From Armatimonadota bacterium (GTDB lineage Bacteria; Armatimonadota; UBA10988), in assembly GCA_016183835.1 (NCBI GenBank), contig JACPDV010000453.1, positions 1-10,587 of the forward strand: a DNA stretch of 10,587 bases, written 5' to 3'. Position numbers and translations under genes: made by a program. How positions within the stretch are numbered: position 1 is the first letter of the stretch; every line of letters starts with the position of its first letter. The notes below the pieces were generated by a model that saw nothing but the letters and a program-made list of their open reading frames with translations, was not told the origin of the DNA and did not search any database. Positions 1 to 5,742 of the stretch are shown here, piece after piece.

Positions 1-1171
1 GCGTGGGCCTCACCGGCCCGCCGCCCGCGCGCCCGCCGCCCGCCTGTGCTTCTTCTTCATCGGAGCCGAAGATCAGCTTCTTCAGCTCCATCTGGTTCAC
101 CGCCTTGGCCATCGCATCGTCGTAGGTGATCAGGCCCCGGTGGTAGAGGTCGCGCAGGCACTGGTCCATCGTTACCATACCCATTTCCGCGTTGGTTTGC
201 ATCACGGTCATCATCTGATGCGCCTTGGCCTCGCGGATCAGGTTGCGGATGGCCGGGTTGCAGATCATGATCTCCTGCGCGCAGACGCGGCCCGGCTGCC
301 CCGCCCTGGGCAAAAGCTGCTGGCTGATCACCGCCACCAGGTTGTTGGCCAACTGCACCCGGATCTGCTCCTGCTGGTCGGCGGGAAACTGGTCGATCAT
401 GCGGTCCACAGTCTCCGCCGCGGTGTTGGTGTGCAGCGTGGCGAACACCAGGTGCCCGGTCTCGGCGGTGGTGATGGCGATAGCGGTGGTTTCCAGGTCG
501 CGCATCTCCCCCACCAGGATCACGTCGGGATCCTCGCGGAGGGCCGACCGGAGCGCGCGGTGGAAGGCGTGCGTGTCGGCCCCCACCTCACGCTGGTTGA
601 TCACCGACTTCTTGTGCGTGTGGAGGAACTCGATGGGGTCCTCGACGGTGAGGATGTGCACGCCGCGGTTCATGTTGATGTGGTTGACCATCGCGGCGAG
701 CGTGGTGGATTTGCCCGAGCCGGTGGGCCCGGTCACCAACACCAGGCCGCGCGGCCGCTCGGTCATCTCGCGGAGCTGCGGCGGCATGTTCAGCTCTTCG
801 AGCGTCGGGATGCGCGTGGGGATCTGCCGCAGCGCCGCCGCCACCGTGCCGCGGTCGCGATAGCAGTTGACCCGGAAGCGAGCCAGTTTCTGCATCGAGT
901 ACGAGAAGTCCAGCTCCCAGTCGTTCTCGAACGACTGCACCTGCTCGTCGGTGAGGATGTCGTACATCATCCGCTGGGTCACCGGCGGGGTGAACTTGGT
1001 GTAGGGGAGGGGGACCAGCTCGCCGTGGATGCGGAGGATGGGCGGCAGGCCGACGCAGATGTGCAGGTCCGAGGCGCCCTTGTCCACCACGATCCGGCAC
1101 AGGTCGTCGAGATGCACTTCCTCGATCGGGGTGAGCTGCGGCTTGCGCGCAGTGGTCTCGCCAGTCTCCAT
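1..1171 (-). CDS. pilT: Type IV pilus retraction ATPase PilT (C-terminal end outside window)
   Basis: Hexameric cytoplasmic motor that depolymerises type IV pili, driving retraction and twitching motility. The frame is open from the ATG at 1171 to the left edge, 390 codons without a stop, so only the tail is missing. Residues 1-115 form the PAS-like N-terminal domain (KGASDLHI at 31-38). The Walker A motif GPTGSGKST is at 148-156, the Asp box TVEDPIEF at 175-182, Walker B DPDVILVGEMRD at 214-225 and the His box TGHLVFATLHTNT at 238-250. The PilT hallmark AIRNLIRE is intact at 307-314, which separates it from PilB and GspE. After residue 370 the protein passes into an acidic, then Gly/Arg-rich tail (DEEEAQAGGGRAGGGP) not usual for PilT, which is normally about 345-370 residues. 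A purine-rich GGAGGAG lies upstream of the start. The gene follows pilB on the same strand after 87 nt. Family assignment is secure. Confidence 0.96.
   Translation of the reverse strand, partial: METGETTARKPQLTPIEEVHLDDLCRIVVDKGASDLHICVGLPPILRIHGELVPLPYTKFTPPVTQRMMYDILTDEQVQSFENDWELDFSYSMQKLARFRVNCYRDRGTVAAALRQIPTRIPTLEELNMPPQLREMTERPRGLVLVTGPTGSGKSTTLAAMVNHINMNRGVHILTVEDPIEFLHTHKKSVINQREVGADTHAFHRALRSALREDPDVILVGEMRDLETTAIAITTAETGHLVFATLHTNTAAETVDRMIDQFPADQQEQIRVQLANNLVAVISQQLLPRAGQPGRVCAQEIMICNPAIRNLIREAKAHQMMTVMQTNAEMGMVTMDQCLRDLYHRGLITYDDAMAKAVNQMELKKLIFGSDEEEAQAGGGRAGGGPVRPT
16..45. repeat. 15-bp imperfect tandem duplication in the pilT tail
   Basis: Two 15-nt units (16-30 and 31-45) match at 13 of 15 positions. 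On the minus strand they encode the two Gly-rich blocks GGGRA and GGGP of the PilT C-terminal tail. The likely cause is slippage in a GC-rich, probably disordered segment. Confidence 0.6.
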
Positions 1172-1217
1172 CGGCTACCCTGACTCCTCCGGGCCCGCTG
1201 GACCCGACTGCACTTTT

Positions 1218-1233
1218 CCCGGCGGACGCCGGG
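1218..1233 (-). other. Hairpin in the pilB-pilT intergenic spacer
   Basis: A perfect 6-bp G/C stem (CCCGGC / GCCGGG) closes a 4-nt loop in the 87-nt gap between the pilB stop and the pilT start. No T-run follows on either strand, so it does not look like an intrinsic terminator. It could be an mRNA processing or partial attenuation site that sets the pilB:pilT ratio. The structure is seen; the role is inferred. Confidence 0.35.
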
Positions 1234-1258
1234 CTCAAACGCGCTTTGTCCGGGCCGG

Positions 1259-3064
1259 CTACAGCTCCGCCGAGCCGCCGATGGACTGCACCACGCGCAT
1301 CACTTCCTCGATGGTGGTGATGCCTTCCAGCACCTTCTTGAGCCCGTCCTGCTGGAGGGTGCGCATGCCGTTGGCCACGCAGGCCTCCTTGAGCTCCTGC
1401 ACCGAGGCGCCGCGGACGATCAGCTCGCTGATCTCGGCGCTGATCTGCATCAGCTCGTAGATCCCGGAGCGGCCTTTGTAGCCGGTGTCGCGACAGTTGC
1501 TGCAGCCCTGCCCCCGGTAGAAGGTGATGGGGTTGTTGGGGTCGGCCCGGAACCCGAACCGCTCGAGCGAATCCGCCGGCGGGTGATAGGCCACCTTGCA
1601 GTTGCTGCAGATCTTGCGCACGAGGCGCTGGGCCAGCGCGCCGATCAGCGAGGCGCCCACCAGGAACGGCTCGATCCCGATGTCGATCAGACGGGTGACG
1701 GACGACGGAGCGTCGTTGGTGTGCACGGTCGAGAGCACCAGGTGGCCGGTCAGCGAGGCCTCGATGGCCGCCTCCGCCGTCTCCAGGTCACGGATCTCGC
1801 TAACCATGATGATGTCCGGGTCCTGCCGCAGGAAGTGGCGCAGGGCGTTCCCGAAGCCGACGTCCGCCTTGCGGTTCACCATCACCTGCGAGATGCCCGG
1901 GAGCTGGTACTCGACCGGGTCCTCGATGGTGATGATGTTGACCCCGACGCTGTTCAGCTTGTTCAGCACCGAATACTGCGTGGTGGTCTTGCCCGACCCC
2001 GTGGGCCCGCAGCTCAGGAGGATCCCGTACGGCTGGGCGATCAGGGTCTCCACCTCGGCCTGAGTGTCGGGGAACATGCCGAGCTTGGACAGACCCAGCA
2101 GCACCGACGACTTGTCCAGGATTCTCATCACGGCCTTCTCGCCGTTCACCGTGGGGATGACGCTGACCCGGAGGTCGTAGTCCTTGCCCTGGTGGCGCAG
2201 CGGGATGCGGCCGTCCTGCGGCTTGCGCCGCTCGGCGATGTCCATCTCCGACATGATCTTGATGCGCGAGAGGAGCGGCGGGTGGACGTACTTGGGCACC
2301 GACATCATCTCGTGGAGCACGCCGTCCACGCGGTAGCGGATGCGCACGTTGCGCCGCTGGGGCTCCACGTGGATGTCGCTCGCGCCGTCCTGCACGGCCT
2401 TGATGATGATCGTGTTGACGATCCGGATGATCGGCGCCGCCTCCACCATGGCGGTCACGTTGTCCAGGTCCTGCTCGCTGTCCAGGTCCTGCTCGAGCCC
2501 GCCGCGCTGCTCCTCGATCTGGTCCAGGGCGCCCTGCATGAAGTCGCCCTCGCCGCCGAACTCCTGCCCGCCGGCAAACGGGTTGGCCTGCTGCTGCGCC
2601 TGCGCCTGCTCCGGCCCGGCCACACCCGAGACCACGCGCGCCAGGGCGCTCTCGATCTCCTGCTTGCTGGCCACCACCGGCTTGACCTGCACACCCATCA
2701 TGCGCAGATCGTCCAGGGCGATGATGTCGGTGGGGTCCTCCATCGCCACCACGAGGGTGCTCCCCTCGCGGCGGATGGGCAGGATGTTGTGCTTGTTGAG
2801 CAGGTGCGCCGGCACCGCGCGGACCGCCTGCGGATCGATCTGGGTCTGCGAGATCTTGACCCGCTCGACCCCGATCGTCTGCGCCTTGGCGTCCAGCACC
2901 GCGTCTTCGTCGGCGATCTCCATGTCCACCAGCACCTGCTCCAGGCGCGTCCCGGTGGTCTGCTTGCAGACGTCCATGGCGGTGCGCAGGTCGGTCTCGG
3001 AGATCACGCCCCGCTCCACCAGCACCTGTCCGAGGCTCTTTCTGGGTGTGCCCACGGCCGTCAC
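1259..3064 (-). CDS. pilB: Type IV pilus assembly ATPase PilB (GspE/PulE family)
   Basis: Cytoplasmic hexameric ATPase that powers pilin polymerisation. At 601 residues it has the usual PilB/GspE length. An MshEN-type N-terminal domain spans about 8-145, followed by a Gln/Gly/acidic linker (150-205) and the N2 domain (about 206-340). The ATPase core carries Walker A GPTGSGKTT at 353-361, Asp box TIEDPVEY at 379-386, Walker B RQDPDIIMVSEIRD at 413-426 and His box TGHLVLSTVHTND at 439-451. The zinc-binding cysteines are C486/C489 and C521/C524. Residue 422 in Walker B is Ser where the family normally has Gly. The start is uncertain: GTG at 3064 has GAGG 5 nt upstream, but GTG at 3055 (first residues VGTPRKS) has a stronger GAGGTGA 5 nt upstream. 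The adjacent pilT makes PilB more likely than a type II secretion GspE. A promoter lies at 3147-3176. Confidence 0.95.
   Translation of the reverse strand: MTAVGTPRKSLGQVLVERGVISETDLRTAMDVCKQTTGTRLEQVLVDMEIADEDAVLDAKAQTIGVERVKISQTQIDPQAVRAVPAHLLNKHNILPIRREGSTLVVAMEDPTDIIALDDLRMMGVQVKPVVASKQEIESALARVVSGVAGPEQAQAQQQANPFAGGQEFGGEGDFMQGALDQIEEQRGGLEQDLDSEQDLDNVTAMVEAAPIIRIVNTIIIKAVQDGASDIHVEPQRRNVRIRYRVDGVLHEMMSVPKYVHPPLLSRIKIMSEMDIAERRKPQDGRIPLRHQGKDYDLRVSVIPTVNGEKAVMRILDKSSVLLGLSKLGMFPDTQAEVETLIAQPYGILLSCGPTGSGKTTTQYSVLNKLNSVGVNIITIEDPVEYQLPGISQVMVNRKADVGFGNALRHFLRQDPDIIMVSEIRDLETAEAAIEASLTGHLVLSTVHTNDAPSSVTRLIDIGIEPFLVGASLIGALAQRLVRKICSNCKVAYHPPADSLERFGFRADPNNPITFYRGQGCSNCRDTGYKGRSGIYELMQISAEISELIVRGASVQELKEACVANGMRTLQQDGLKKVLEGITTIEEVMRVVQSIGGSAEL
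2461..2496. repeat. 18-bp tandem duplication in the pilB linker
   Basis: Two consecutive 18-nt units (2461-2478 and 2479-2496) are identical at 17 positions. On the minus strand they encode EQDLDS and EQDLDN (residues 191-202) in the acidic linker between the N-terminal domain and the N2/ATPase region of PilB. The duplication is in frame, so it lengthens the linker without breaking the gene. Confidence 0.85.
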
Positions 3065-3065
3065 C

Positions 3066-3137
3066 TCATCCTCGCGGCCTCAGCCGCGGCTCCCCGGCGG
3101 ACGCACAACGGTGCCGCCCCGCCCGCTCGACGATCAT
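3066..3137 (-). CDS. Possible 23-residue leader ORF upstream of pilB
   Basis: An ATG at 3137 opens a 23-codon frame ending with TGA at 3068-3066, one nucleotide before the GTG start of pilB. The predicted transcription start (about 3140) would place the ATG almost at the mRNA 5' end, so it would be read leaderless or nearly so. The peptide is Arg-rich (begins MIVERAGRHR) and resembles nothing I know. Its end abutting pilB would allow coupled translation, but a chance ORF of this size is quite possible in GC-rich DNA. Confidence 0.15.
   Translation of the reverse strand: MIVERAGRHRCASAGEPRLRPRG
3073..3088 (-). other. Hairpin just upstream of the pilB ribosome binding site
   Basis: CGCGGC and GCCGCG form a 6-bp stem with a 4-nt loop in the predicted pilB leader, ending next to the GAGG that serves the GTG at 3064. 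It could modulate access to the ribosome binding site. No other evidence of function is visible. Confidence 0.3.
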
Positions 3138-3146
3138 CCTGCGGCG

Positions 3147-3176
3147 ACTCTAGCATGTCGCCGATCCGACTGTCAA
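3147..3176 (-). promoter_or_regulatory. Sigma70-type promoter for pilB(-pilT)
   Basis: On the minus strand, a perfect -35 TTGACA (3176-3171) is followed by an 18-nt spacer and TAGAGT (3152-3147), preceded by TGC, which gives an extended -10. Transcription would start near 3140, about 75 nt before pilB. It lies in the 129-nt gap after the aroE stop, so pilB and pilT can be expressed separately from mltG-yqeG-aroE. Confidence 0.7.
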
Positions 3177-3193
3177 CCGACCTTGCCCGGCCC

Positions 3194-4072
3194 TCAGCCG
3201 GCCTCCGCGCGCTTTCGCAGCTCGGCGACCAGCACCTCCCGCATTCGCTCGATCGGCGGCTCGCAGCCGGTCCACCGGGCCAGCGACAGCGCGCCCTGGT
3301 AGACCAGCATCTCCACCCCGTTCAAGACCGTCGCGCCGCGCGCCGCCGCCGCCCGCAGGAAGCGCGTCTCGAACGGGTTGTAGACGATGTCCACCACCCA
3401 CGCACCCGGCCTCAGCGCCGGCAGCTCGAGCGGCAGCTCGTCCGCCCGCGGGTGCATCCCCACCGAGGTGGTCTGCACCACCAGCTCCGCCGCCTCCAGC
3501 GCCGCGGTCAGGCCGTCGCCCTCCCACGCCACCGTGCGCGCCACGCCCGGCCGCACCCGCTCGTTGAGCAGCGCCGCCACCGCCTCGGCCCGCGCCGCGG
3601 TGCGGTTGGCCAGCGTCACCCGCCCGGCCCCCGCGCGCGCCAGGGACACGCCCACCGCCCGCGCGCTCCCGCCGGCGCCGAGGAGCACCACCTCGCGCCC
3701 CGCCACGTCGTACCCGCGCGCGGCCAGGCCGGCCACGAACCCCGGCCCGTCGGTGCTGTCGCCCACGGTCCGCTCGGCGGTGAAGTGCACCGTGTTGACC
3801 GTGCCGGTCAGCTCGGCCTCGGGCGTGGCCTCGTCCACCAGCTCGAGCAGGGCCTGCTTGTGCGGGATGGTGGCGTTGATCCCCACCACGCCCGCCGCCC
3901 GGAACCCGTCCACCGCCGCCCGCAGATCCGCCGGCCGCACCTCGAACGGCACATAGACGTAGTCCAGGCCGAGGGCCTCGAGCGCGGCGTTGTGCATGGG
4001 CGGCGAAAAACTGTGGCGCACCGGCCAGCCGATCACGCCCAGTACCCGGGTTGTACCCCACACCGTGGGCAT
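3194..4072 (-). CDS. aroE: Shikimate dehydrogenase (NADP+)
   Basis: Cytoplasmic enzyme reducing 3-dehydroshikimate to shikimate with NADPH, the fourth step of the chorismate pathway. The protein is 292 residues, near the usual 270-290. Shikimate-binding residues are S21 and S23 in GWPVRHSFSPPMHN (15-28). The catalytic Lys is K72 in NATIPHK, and its partner Asp is D108 in GDSTDGPG, where Ser replaces the Asn of the common GDNTDG form. The NADP-binding glycine loop is GAGGSARA (132-139), with NRT at 156-158 contacting the 2'-phosphate. The C-terminal signatures DIVYNPFETRFL (228-239) and NGVEMLVYQGALSLARWTG (251-269) are complete. The ATG at 4072 lies 1 nt after the stop of the upstream yqeG-type gene, with only a weak GGGACG ahead of it, so translation is probably coupled. 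All key residues are present and the gene appears functional. Confidence 0.97.
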   Translation of the reverse strand: MPTVWGTTRVLGVIGWPVRHSFSPPMHNAALEALGLDYVYVPFEVRPADLRAAVDGFRAAGVVGINATIPHKQALLELVDEATPEAELTGTVNTVHFTAERTVGDSTDGPGFVAGLAARGYDVAGREVVLLGAGGSARAVGVSLARAGAGRVTLANRTAARAEAVAALLNERVRPGVARTVAWEGDGLTAALEAAELVVQTTSVGMHPRADELPLELPALRPGAWVVDIVYNPFETRFLRAAAARGATVLNGVEMLVYQGALSLARWTGCEPPIERMREVLVAELRKRAEAG

Positions 4073-4073
4073 G

Positions 4074-4589
4074 CTAAGCGTCCCGGGCGGCAGTTTCGCG
4101 GGCTTCCCAGCGGCGCAGGAGCCAGCGCTCCAGGGGCCGCACCGGCCGGTAGCCGACGAAGTCGCTCCCGGTGATGGGCCGCACCAGCACCGTGAGCAGC
4201 CCGGCGGCGTTGCCGCCGAGGATGTCGGTGAAGAGCTGATCGCCCACCATGGCGGTCTCCGCCGGGGCCGTGCCGAGTCCCGCCAGCGCCCGCCGGAACC
4301 CGCTCCGGAACGGCTTCTGCGCCATCGAGATGGCGGTCATCCCGTAGGGCTCCACCATCGCCGCCACTCTTCTGACATGCGCCGAGTTGGAAAGGATGCA
4401 GAGCCGCCGCCCGCTCGCCTGGAGCCCCTCGATCCAGTCGATCACGTCCGCCGGCAGCTCATAGCGGCTGCGCGGCACGAGCGTGTTGTCGGCGTCCAGA
4501 ATCAGGCCGCGGATGCGATGCGCATCGAGGAACTTGGGCGTCAGCTCCAGCACCCCGCAGACCACCAGATCCGGTTTGAGCAGGCTCAC
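4074..4589 (-). CDS. yqeG: YqeG-family HAD (subfamily IIIA) phosphatase
   Basis: Small haloacid-dehalogenase-fold hydrolase of 171 residues, the usual size for the family. HAD motif I is DADNT (D32 nucleophile, D34 acid/base), motif II is the Ser in ILSNS (65-69), motif III is K92 in AQKP, and motif IV is VGDQLFTD (115-122), which coordinates Mg2+. The physiological substrate is not known to me; related proteins act on phosphate monoesters. The GTG start at 4589 overlaps the TGA of mltG by 4 nt (GTGA), which decides the start and implies translational coupling. Downstream, aroE begins after 1 nt. In Bacillus, yqeG also sits close to the shikimate dehydrogenase gene (yqeG-yqeH-aroE), so the pairing is conserved, here without the YqeH GTPase. 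The family call is firm; the role is unknown. Confidence 0.9.
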   Translation of the reverse strand: MSLLKPDLVVCGVLELTPKFLDAHRIRGLILDADNTLVPRSRYELPADVIDWIEGLQASGRRLCILSNSAHVRRVAAMVEPYGMTAISMAQKPFRSGFRRALAGLGTAPAETAMVGDQLFTDILGGNAAGLLTVLVRPITGSDFVGYRPVRPLERWLLRRWEARETAARDA

Positions 4590-5626
4590 GGGGCCGCCCG
4601 TCCCTTCTCCGCGACGGCCTTCGCCCGGCGGTGCTCGGCGAACGTCCTGGAGAAGACATGCCGCCCGTCGGCGCCCAGCACGAAGAACAGGTCGTCGTGC
4701 TCCGCGGGCTGGAGGGCGGCCAGCAGGCTGGCGCGGCCGGGGCTGCAGATCGGCCCCGGCGGCAGCCCCTTGTGGAGGTAGGTGTTGTAGGGCGACGGCG
4801 TGCGCAGGTCTCGCTCCAGCAGCCGCTCCTTGTGCGTCCCCAGCGCGTACTGCACCGTGGAGCACAGCTCCAGCCGCTGCCCGGCCCGGAGCCGGTTGAC
4901 GATCACCCCGGCGATCCGCGCCCGCTCGTCGTCGTGCCGCGCCTCCTTCTCCACCAGCGAGGCGAGGGTGACGATCTCGTGCCGCGTGCGGGTGGGCGGG
5001 TGCTCGCCGCCGAACTCGCCCCACACCTTCTCGAACTGCCTGGTCTGCAGCGCGATCAGCTCGGCGGCGCCGGCGGTAAGGGCCACGTGGTAGGTGTCGG
5101 GATAGAGGTAGCCCTCCAGCCCGGCGCCCCGCGGCCGCCCGCCGGGGGAGTCCTCCCGCGGGTTCTCGGCGAGCCGCCGGTACTCGGCCGCGGTGCAGAT
5201 TCCGGCGGCCTCGGCGCGGGCGGCGGCCTCGGCGACGGTCAGGCCCTCGGGGAAGGTGATCTTGCGCGTGACGACCTTGCCCGCGGCGAGGATGTCCAGG
5301 ATCTGGTCCACGCTCTGCCCGGCGTTGAGCTCGTACGAGCCGGCCTGGAGCTTCTGGTCGAGGTCGCGCTGGCGGGCACGGACGCGCAAGGCACGGGCGT
5401 TGCGCACCAGCCCGGCGGCGCGCAGCCGCTCCGCCACCACGGGGAGTGGGTCGCCGTGGCGCAGCTCGAACACGGTCGGGCCGCCGGCGCCGGCGGGCTC
5501 GAGCAGGTGCCGGTAGCGGTGCCCGGCCGCGCCCAGGCCCACCGCCACCAGCACCCCCACCACGGCCAGCACCATCCAGCCGGAGGCGGGACGGCGCGGG
5601 TGCTTGGCCGGCGGGCGGGCGGACAT
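4586..5626 (-). CDS. mltG: Endolytic murein transglycosylase MltG (YceG-like)
   Basis: Inner-membrane enzyme that cleaves nascent glycan strands and is thought to set their length. From the chosen start it has 346 residues: a short basic cytoplasmic N-terminus, one membrane helix (about 17-34), a LysM-like domain (about 50-115), then the catalytic YceG domain. Catalytic Glu is E226 in LASLVEKEA (221-229). Other signatures are LEGYLYPDTY (170-179), STVQYALG (256-263) and SPYNTYLHKGLPPGPICSPG (278-297). The start is ambiguous: ATG at 5626 has GGAG 12 nt upstream. ATG at 5668 and GTG at 5689 are in frame, but lack a ribosome binding site, and a TATAAT promoter box overlaps the 5668 ATG, so an mRNA from it would not contain that codon. 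It heads the mltG-yqeG-aroE transcription unit and overlaps yqeG by 4 nt. Confidence 0.94.
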   Translation of the reverse strand: MSARPPAKHPRRPASGWMVLAVVGVLVAVGLGAAGHRYRHLLEPAGAGGPTVFELRHGDPLPVVAERLRAAGLVRNARALRVRARQRDLDQKLQAGSYELNAGQSVDQILDILAAGKVVTRKITFPEGLTVAEAAARAEAAGICTAAEYRRLAENPREDSPGGRPRGAGLEGYLYPDTYHVALTAGAAELIALQTRQFEKVWGEFGGEHPPTRTRHEIVTLASLVEKEARHDDERARIAGVIVNRLRAGQRLELCSTVQYALGTHKERLLERDLRTPSPYNTYLHKGLPPGPICSPGRASLLAALQPAEHDDLFFVLGADGRHVFSRTFAEHRRAKAVAEKGRAAP

Positions 5627-5666
5627 GGCGGGCGGTGGCTCCGTGGGTGGTTGGCGTCGGGTGGGC

Positions 5667-5675
5667 ATTATAGCA
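5667..5675 (-). promoter_or_regulatory. Extended -10 promoter for mltG-yqeG-aroE
   Basis: The minus strand reads TGCTATAAT, a perfect extended -10 element (TGnTATAAT), in an otherwise very GC-rich region. The expected -35 position (about 5695-5690, CCTCCG) shows no match to TTGACA, which is acceptable for an extended -10 promoter. Transcription would start near 5660, about 34 nt before the ATG at 5626. Confidence 0.6.
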
Positions 5676-5697
5676 TTTGCGCGCCGCACCGGAGGAT

Positions 5698-5723
5698 CGT
5701 ACGCTCGCGGCAGGCGCCGTACG
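5698..5723. repeat. Paired CGTACG palindromes in the divergent region
   Basis: Two identical self-complementary hexamers CGTACG (5698-5703 and 5718-5723) lie 20 bp apart, about two helical turns, between the mltG promoter and the start of the SWIM gene. Such spacing suits a dimeric regulator binding one face of the helix, or an mRNA stem in the SWIM leader. The sequence is seen; a role as operator is inferred. Confidence 0.3.
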
Positions 5724-5727
5724 GGCG

Positions 5728-5735
5728 AGGGGAGG
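5728..5735 (+). promoter_or_regulatory. Strong ribosome binding site deciding the TTG start of the SWIM gene
   Basis: AGGGGAGG lies 7 nt before the TTG at 5743. No comparable site precedes the in-frame TTG at 5677, so 5743 is the preferred start. Confidence 0.7.
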
Positions 5736-5742
5736 CATCACC

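Noticed and set aside
140..1183. Plus-strand frame of 347 codons opposite pilT
   Set aside because: Mirror frame of pilT; no family resemblance and His/Val/Arg-rich.
1218..1233. Hairpin as a rho-independent terminator after pilB
   Set aside because: No run of T follows the stem on either strand, and pilT follows closely.
1583..4174. Very long plus-strand open frame (863 codons) over pilB and aroE
   Set aside because: It is antisense to two unmistakable genes and reads as His/Arg/Asp/Leu-rich nonsense, the usual mirror frame of GC-rich coding DNA.
5651..5674. Plus-strand promoter for the SWIM gene (TTGGCG with CATTAT or TATAGC)
   Set aside because: Spacings of 9-12 nt are too short for a sigma70 promoter and the matches are weak.
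5627..5689. Longer mltG starts at ATG 5668 or GTG 5689
   Set aside because: No ribosome binding site precedes them, and a TATAAT box overlaps the 5668 codon.
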